Shown: positions 14,282 to 18,245 of the stretch, in pieces
Numbering within the stretch: position 1 is the first letter of the stretch
Layout: every line of letters starts with the position of its first letter
DNA from: JBEKCP01 sp050014815
GTDB taxonomy: Bacteria; Planctomycetota; Planctomycetia; Pirellulales; Thermoguttaceae
Reading direction: 5' to 3'
Assembly (NCBI GenBank): GCA_050014815.1
Contig: JBEKCP010000043.1
Location: 1-18,245, forward strand
Length of the DNA stretch: 18,245 nt
Notes under the pieces: generated by a model
What the model was told of the DNA's origin: nothing
Databases searched by the model: none
What the model saw: only the letters and a program-made list of their open reading frames with translations
Position numbers and translations under genes: made by a program

Positions 14282-14392
14282 GCCATGTGGAAAAAGGGGA
14301 CCGGGTACCCCCTGGGTGCCATTTGCCGGAACGGCCCTTCGGGTGCTTCGCACAAATGGGGACTGTCCCCTTTTTCCCTGTTGGAGGACTAG
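14268..14392. mobile_element. 97-bp MITE-like element with 14-bp flanking duplication between cpaF and tadB
   Basis: The 14-base sequence tgttggaggactag occurs at 14268-14281 (end of cpaF including its stop) and again at 14379-14392 (ribosome site of tadB). The 97 bases between them carry a perfect 13-bp inverted repeat near their ends, ggaaaaaggggac (14289-14301) and gtcccctttttcc (14365-14377), with a second inner pair catttg (14320-14325)/caaatg (14353-14358) and a 13-base palindrome ggggactgtcccc at 14358-14370. This is the layout of a small non-autonomous insertion with target duplication. Without it, cpaF stop and tadB start would be 3 bases apart. The duplication kept a ribosome site for tadB. 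Confidence 0.65.
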
Positions 14393-14395
14393 CGC

Positions 14396-15367
14396 ATGCA
14401 CCCGCTCTTGTTGGGCCTCATGGCGTTTGTGGGGGTTGCAGCCCTGGTGGGCGGAGCGGCCATGCTGGTGGGCGGCAATCGTCCGACCCGCCTCGAAAAC
14501 CGCCTGGACCTGCTGACCGGGGCCGGGCCGCGACAGACCGCGCGGGACAACCCCCTGAAGGAAGGCAGCCTGTTGAGCCGTCCCCTGGACGCCGGCACCG
14601 GCTTTCTCCAGACGCTCGTGGAGCGATTCGGCAACGTCGAGCTCCTGTTCGAGCAGGCCGACATCTCGTTGACCGTCGGGAAGCTGGTCACGATCTCCGC
14701 GGTCCTGGCCGTGGCCGGGGCGGGGATGATGGCCGTCGTACACGCCCATCCCGCCCTGATCCCCCTTCCCGCGTTGCTCTTGGGAGCGATGCCGCCGACC
14801 TGGGTCCTCTACCGCCGCCACAAACGGCTGAAGGCCTTCGCCGCCCAATTGCCCGACGCGCTGGAGATGCTGGGCCGGGCCCTGCGGGCCGGACAGAGCC
14901 TCGCCTTCGGGTTCAACGCCATCGCCACGGAGATGCCCAACCCGATCGCCAAGGAGTTCAACCGCGCGTTCGAGGAACAGAACCTCGGCATCGCCCTGGA
15001 AGAAAGCCTCGAATCGATGTGCGAGCGGGTCCCCAACCTCGACCTGAAATTCTTCACTACCGCCGTCGTCCTCCAGCGGCAGACGGGCGGCGACCTGGCT
15101 GAAATCCTCGACAAGATCGGCTCGCTGATCCGCGACCGCTTCCGGATCTGGGGGCAAGTCCAGGCCCTGACCGGCGAAGGACGGCTCTCCGGCGTCGTCC
15201 TGATGGCCCTGCCGCTGGTCCTGCTGCTGGCCGTCTATCAACTCAATCCCAAGTACCTCATGGTCCTGTTCACCGATCCGATGGGCAAGAAGATGCTCGC
15301 CGTGGCCGTGGTCATGCAGGTCATCGGCGCGATCGTGATCCGCAAGATCGTTAGCATCAAGGTGTAA
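14396..15367 (+). CDS. tadB: Tad pilus inner-membrane platform protein TadB
   Basis: A 323-residue GspF-like (T2SSF) protein. An N-terminal helix (residues 3-25) is followed by a cytoplasmic stretch, a double helix region about 92-135 and a T2SSF domain about 145-285 with the typical QLPDALEMLGRALRAGQSLA and LQRQTGGDLAEILDKIGSLI. Two C-terminal helices (about 258-280 and 296-316) complete it. With TadC it forms the platform rotated or moved by the TadA ATPase to insert pilin into the fibre. GGAGG at 14383-14387, 8 bases before the ATG, is part of the duplicated sequence. TadC starts 6 bases after its stop. Confidence 0.93.
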   Translation: MHPLLLGLMAFVGVAALVGGAAMLVGGNRPTRLENRLDLLTGAGPRQTARDNPLKEGSLLSRPLDAGTGFLQTLVERFGNVELLFEQADISLTVGKLVTISAVLAVAGAGMMAVVHAHPALIPLPALLLGAMPPTWVLYRRHKRLKAFAAQLPDALEMLGRALRAGQSLAFGFNAIATEMPNPIAKEFNRAFEEQNLGIALEESLESMCERVPNLDLKFFTTAVVLQRQTGGDLAEILDKIGSLIRDRFRIWGQVQALTGEGRLSGVVLMALPLVLLLAVYQLNPKYLMVLFTDPMGKKMLAVAVVMQVIGAIVIRKIVSIKV

Positions 15368-15373
15368 TTCGCC

Positions 15374-16351
15374 ATGCTCCTGGCATCCGACCTGATCGAC
15401 GTGGAAACCATGCTGCCGCTGGCGCTGTTCGCCACGTTCGCGGCGTTGTCCTGGTGGGCGCTGGAGTGGATCGTTGCGGCAAAGCCCCGCGTCGTGGAGC
15501 GGCTGGACGATCTGAAGAACCCCCGCCTCCGCCGCGAACGCCAGGCCGAGACCCTCCTGAAAAGGCAAGACGCCCTCTCGAAGGTCTTGGCGAAGACCAA
15601 CGCCTTGACCAAGCAGCTCGCCCCCAAGAACGAGGCGGAAAAGGGCAAGATGCGGACCCGCCTGAATGCCGCCGGCTTCCGCACCGAAGGGGCCACCGCC
15701 GCGATGTTCGGCATGAATTTCGTCGGGCTCATGGTCGGGCTGTTCCTCGGCGGCGGCACCGCCCTGCTGGTGCGGGGCGCCGACCGGGGCACGCTCCTCT
15801 GGACCGCCGCGGTCGCCGCCGTCCTCTTCTACCTTCCCGACCTCGTCGTGGCCTGGCTCGGCAAGAGACGCCGGCAGGCCATCTTCCTCGCCCTGCCCGA
15901 CGCCCTCGACATGATGGTCGTCTGCGTCGAGGCGGGACTGGGCCTGGATCAGGCCATGCGGAGAGTCTCCGACGAAATGAGCCGCGCCTACAGGGTATTT
16001 ACCGACGAGCTGGCCATTACGAATTTCCAGCTCCAGATGGGCCGAAGCCGGGCCGACGCCCTGCACGAATTGGGCACCCGGACCGACGTGAGCGATCTCC
16101 GCTCCCTGGCGGCCGTCATCATCCAGGCCGAGAAGTTCGGCTCCAGCGTCGCCCAGGCCCTGCGGGTTCAGAGCGAATCCATGCGGACGCGGCGGCGTCA
16201 ACTGGCCGAGGAAAAGGCATCCAAGACTGCCGTCAAATTGATCTTCCCCCTCGTCCTGTTCATCTTTCCCGGCATATTCGTCATCCTCGTTGGCCCCGCG
16301 GCCATCGACATGGTCCGCAATCTCTTCCCCAAAATGTCGGGCCAAGGGTAG
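15374..16351 (+). CDS. tadC: Tad pilus inner-membrane platform protein TadC
   Basis: A 325-residue second GspF-like protein, the usual partner of TadB. An N-terminal helix (residues 12-35) precedes a charged cytoplasmic stretch (40-95). A hydrophobic pair follows at about 110-155 (NFVGLMVGLFLGGGTALLV, VAAVLFYLPDLVVAWL). The T2SSF domain covers about 170-295 with ALPDALDMMVVCVEAGLGLD and IIQAEKFGSSVAQALRVQSE, and a C-terminal helix ends the protein (FPLVLFIFPGIFVILVGPA). The 6-base gap after tadB points to coupled translation; no separate ribosome site is visible. Confidence 0.93.
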   Translation: MLLASDLIDVETMLPLALFATFAALSWWALEWIVAAKPRVVERLDDLKNPRLRRERQAETLLKRQDALSKVLAKTNALTKQLAPKNEAEKGKMRTRLNAAGFRTEGATAAMFGMNFVGLMVGLFLGGGTALLVRGADRGTLLWTAAVAAVLFYLPDLVVAWLGKRRRQAIFLALPDALDMMVVCVEAGLGLDQAMRRVSDEMSRAYRVFTDELAITNFQLQMGRSRADALHELGTRTDVSDLRSLAAVIIQAEKFGSSVAQALRVQSESMRTRRRQLAEEKASKTAVKLIFPLVLFIFPGIFVILVGPAAIDMVRNLFPKMSGQG

Positions 16352-16417
16352 CATACCAAGACTTCCCGTGGTCCGACCCCTCCGACGGCCGATAACAACG
16401 ATAGGGAGGGAACTGAG

Positions 16418-17002
16418 ATGATCGTCCGACGAATAGGCCGCGTATGGGTCTTCTTGCTCGTCTCCGTCTTCGCAGGATCGGCCTGCGCCGAGTCGATCGG
16501 CGAATTCTGGTCGGGCATCTGCCGGGATTTCAAACGCCGCAATTGCTGGCCGCAACCGTTCGTCTATTCCGACCGCCAGGCAGTCCGCGAGCCGTTGGCC
16601 GTCATGATCGGCAACGGCTGGCAGCGACAGAACCTGGTTGGGGACGTGCATTTCGAGGGCGGCGGCACCGCACTGAACGAGGCCGGACGGCGAAGGGTGC
16701 TGGATATCCTGAACGAGGCGCCCGAGCAGCATCGGATCGTCTTCGTCTTCCGCGGGGCCACCACCCAGGAGACGACCGTTCGGATCGCCACCGTTCAGCA
16801 GTTTGTCGCCCAGTCGGCGTATGGGGGCCAAGTGGCCCCCGTGGTCGAGTCGAACCGGCCCGACGACGGCTGGCCCGCCGACCGCATCGACGCCGTCAAT
16901 CGCAAGTTCCAGGCGGCTATTCCCGACCCGAAGCTCCCGGCCTCCTCGGGCGGTACGGCTGGCGGAAGCGGCGGCAGCGGCGGAAGCGGCAGCGCCCATT
17001 AG
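16418..17002 (+). CDS. Secreted protein of the Tad locus, possibly OmpA-like
   Basis: A 194-residue product with a clear signal peptide (VRRIGRVWVFLLVSVFAGSACA, cleavage near residue 24). GGGAGGG about 9 bases before the ATG supports the start. Two cysteines follow early in the mature part (Cys35, Cys43). Residues about 68-125 (VHFEGGGTALNEAGRRRVLD, IVFVFRGATTQETTVRIATVQQFV) resemble an OmpA C-terminal domain in pattern: strand, helix, a G-rich turn where the family has GHTD, then an R-x-x-x-V helix. The key Asp and Arg pattern is incomplete, so peptidoglycan binding is unproven. The C-terminus is a Gly/Ser tract. It sits between tadC and the TPR gene, suggesting a periplasmic accessory role. 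Confidence 0.75.
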   Translation: MIVRRIGRVWVFLLVSVFAGSACAESIGEFWSGICRDFKRRNCWPQPFVYSDRQAVREPLAVMIGNGWQRQNLVGDVHFEGGGTALNEAGRRRVLDILNEAPEQHRIVFVFRGATTQETTVRIATVQQFVAQSAYGGQVAPVVESNRPDDGWPADRIDAVNRKFQAAIPDPKLPASSGGTAGGSGGSGGSGSAH

Positions 17003-17016
17003 GGCCGGCCGGATGA

Positions 17017-17087
17017 GCACGTTTAGCGGGCGGGCTTGCCCGCCGTGTACGGGTACTCGGCGGGCGAGCCCGCCCGCTAAACTGTGC
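17017..17087. terminator. Very strong hairpin (24-bp stem) before the TPR gene
   Basis: Arms at 17021-17044 and 17059-17082 match at 23 of 24 positions; the remaining pair is a G-U wobble in RNA. The loop is 14 bases and contains a gtac-gg-gtac pair. gcac (17017-17020) and gtgc (17084-17087) extend it past one bulged base. No T-run follows, so it may act as an mRNA-processing or stability element, or simply be an extragenic palindrome, rather than a classical terminator. Confidence 0.6.
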
Positions 17088-17198
17088 CGCTACTAAACCC
17101 ATCAAATCCCCCCCCAAATAGCCACTTGGGTTACAGAAACGGCCCCAAGTGCGTCGATAGAGGTCGATGGACGAGGTTTGCGCACACGGAGGTGCCGC

Positions 17199-18245
17199 GT
17201 GGACGCTGGAATCGACGCAGGACGGGCTCGATCGCTCGGAGTACTGGCGCTGGCCGGACTCTGGGCCGTCTCTTCGGCAGCGGCCCTTGCCCAGACGAGC
17301 CCCTCCAATCCGCAGCCCTCTTTCATGCAATCCTTGACCTCGGGCTTCAAGCAGCCCGCCGCCCCGAAGCCGGAAACGCCCGCCGCCGATGATCCCGTCT
17401 CGCTCCAGAGCAAGGGGAAACCGGGAATCGAGCTCTACGTGGCCGTGGCGCGGCTTTACGAGGAGGCGGGCAAGTTGGCCGAGGCCGAGGCCCAGTACCA
17501 GCGGGCCTTGCACGAAGCCCCCAATGACCTCCGCCCTCTGCTCGGTTACGCGCGGCTGAAGGACCGGCTCGGCGATCCCCAGGAAGCCGTGAAGCTTTAT
17601 CAGCGGGCTGCCCAGGCGCACCCCAAGGATCCGGCGGTCTTCAATAACATGGCCGTCCATTACGCCCGGCGCGGAATGCGCCGCGAGGCGATCGCCGCCC
17701 TGGACCGGGCGATCCAGTTGCGGCCCGGCGAGCCGCGCTACCGCAACAACCTGGCCATGCTGCTGGTCGAGGTCGGCCGGCCGCAAGAGGCGTTTTTCCA
17801 GTTGCGGGCGGTTCATGACGAGGCCGTGGCCCACTACAACCTGGGCTTCCTGTTGAGCAAGAAGGGCCAGTTCCAGGCGGCGGCTGAGGAGTTTACCGTC
17901 GCCTTGCGGTTCAACCCGGCCTTGACGCCGGCCCGCCAATGGCTGGATCGGCTGGCCGCCGGGTCGAGGCCGGACGGCGGGCCGCCGGGTTACGGTCCGC
18001 CAGCTTTGCGGGAAGAGCCGCGATTGGCGGCCGAGCCGATGCCGCGTGGCCTCGACACCCCGCAACAGGGGCCGCTGGAGGTCCGACCGGCCGTCCCCGA
18101 GCCGACGCAGGTGCGGCTCCTTCCGCCGCCTTCGCAGTCGGGGAGAGTGGTCCCGCCAGGCGATTCTCCGCGCGGCCCGCAGCCGCCGCCTCCGGGCCGG
18201 ATGTCGGAGTACGATGCCGCGGGGCTGAGGCGGTTGCCGCCGATC
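17199..18245 (+). CDS. tadD: TPR-repeat secreted protein, TadD type (3' partial)
   Basis: The start is a GTG with a strong GGAGGT (17188-17193) 5 bases upstream, easily missed if only ATG starts are considered. 349 codons run to the window edge without a stop. Residues 12-31 form a signal peptide (SLGVLALAGLWAVSSAAALA, predicted cleavage before Gln32). Residues about 75-245 contain five or so tetratricopeptide repeats, such as LYEEAGKLAEAEAQYQRAL, NNMAVHYARRGMRREAIAAL and YNLGFLLSKKGQFQAAAEEF. The rest is Pro/Gly/Arg-rich. TadD proteins are TPR factors, often lipoproteins, needed for Tad pilus assembly, possibly as secretin pilotins. Position after tadC fits; the long proline-rich tail and lack of a lipobox differ from classic TadD. 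Confidence 0.85.
   Translation, partial: MDAGIDAGRARSLGVLALAGLWAVSSAAALAQTSPSNPQPSFMQSLTSGFKQPAAPKPETPAADDPVSLQSKGKPGIELYVAVARLYEEAGKLAEAEAQYQRALHEAPNDLRPLLGYARLKDRLGDPQEAVKLYQRAAQAHPKDPAVFNNMAVHYARRGMRREAIAALDRAIQLRPGEPRYRNNLAMLLVEVGRPQEAFFQLRAVHDEAVAHYNLGFLLSKKGQFQAAAEEFTVALRFNPALTPARQWLDRLAAGSRPDGGPPGYGPPALREEPRLAAEPMPRGLDTPQQGPLEVRPAVPEPTQVRLLPPPSQSGRVVPPGDSPRGPQPPPPGRMSEYDAAGLRRLPPI

Noticed and set aside
12863..17020. Minus-strand open frame of nearly 1400 codons opposite cpaF-tadC
   Set aside because: It is the antisense of well-identified Tad genes; high GC at third codon positions removes stops on the other strand. The product (His/Asp/Gly/Leu-rich) matches no protein style.

Overview
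This 18.2 kb window is GC-rich bacterial chromosome. GTG is used as a start codon several times, intergenic DNA is full of short hairpins, and one protein has a very long proline/glycine/methionine-rich region. Together with the make-up of the pilus locus this suggests a planctomycete (Pirellulales-like). That is an inference from style and gene content; no rRNA or other taxonomic marker is present. No tRNA, rRNA or CRISPR array was seen.

Left part (1-6500): a mixed accessory region. It opens with the 3' part of a large low-complexity protein ending in a PQQ-type beta-propeller. A DMP19/DUF4375-family gene follows. Next is an AT-richer lipoprotein gene on the minus strand, then about 0.5 kb of hairpin-rich DNA with no gene. 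A compact three-gene minus-strand cassette (5486 down to 4028) encodes a helix-turn-helix/zinc-ribbon protein, a permuted NlpC/P60-like hydrolase and a small coiled-coil plus membrane-anchor protein. The last two overlap by ATGA. Two small hypothetical genes complete this part.

Right part (about 6830-18245): a nearly complete Tad/Flp (type IVb) pilus locus on the plus strand. The order is Flp pilin, a 35-residue membrane microprotein, prepilin peptidase (TadV/CpaA), CpaB/RcpC, secretin CpaC/RcpA, TadZ/CpaE, ATPase TadA/CpaF, TadB, TadC, a secreted protein that may be OmpA-like, and a TPR protein of TadD type that runs off the window. The pilin is cut by the peptidase and assembled by the TadA ATPase on the TadB/TadC inner-membrane platform. 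TadZ probably places the machine. The fibre leaves through the secretin, supported by CpaB and a TadD-like factor. Minor pilins (TadE/TadF) and TadG are not in the window.

The most unusual signals are between the genes. A 97-bp element with 13-bp inverted repeats, flanked by a 14-bp direct duplication, sits exactly between cpaF and tadB; a closely related palindrome lies in frame inside the hydrolase gene 10 kb away. A 13-bp-stem hairpin follows the pilin gene. A 24-bp-stem hairpin precedes the TPR gene. A cluster of hairpins with three-base loops fills the gap around 3.7-3.9 kb.
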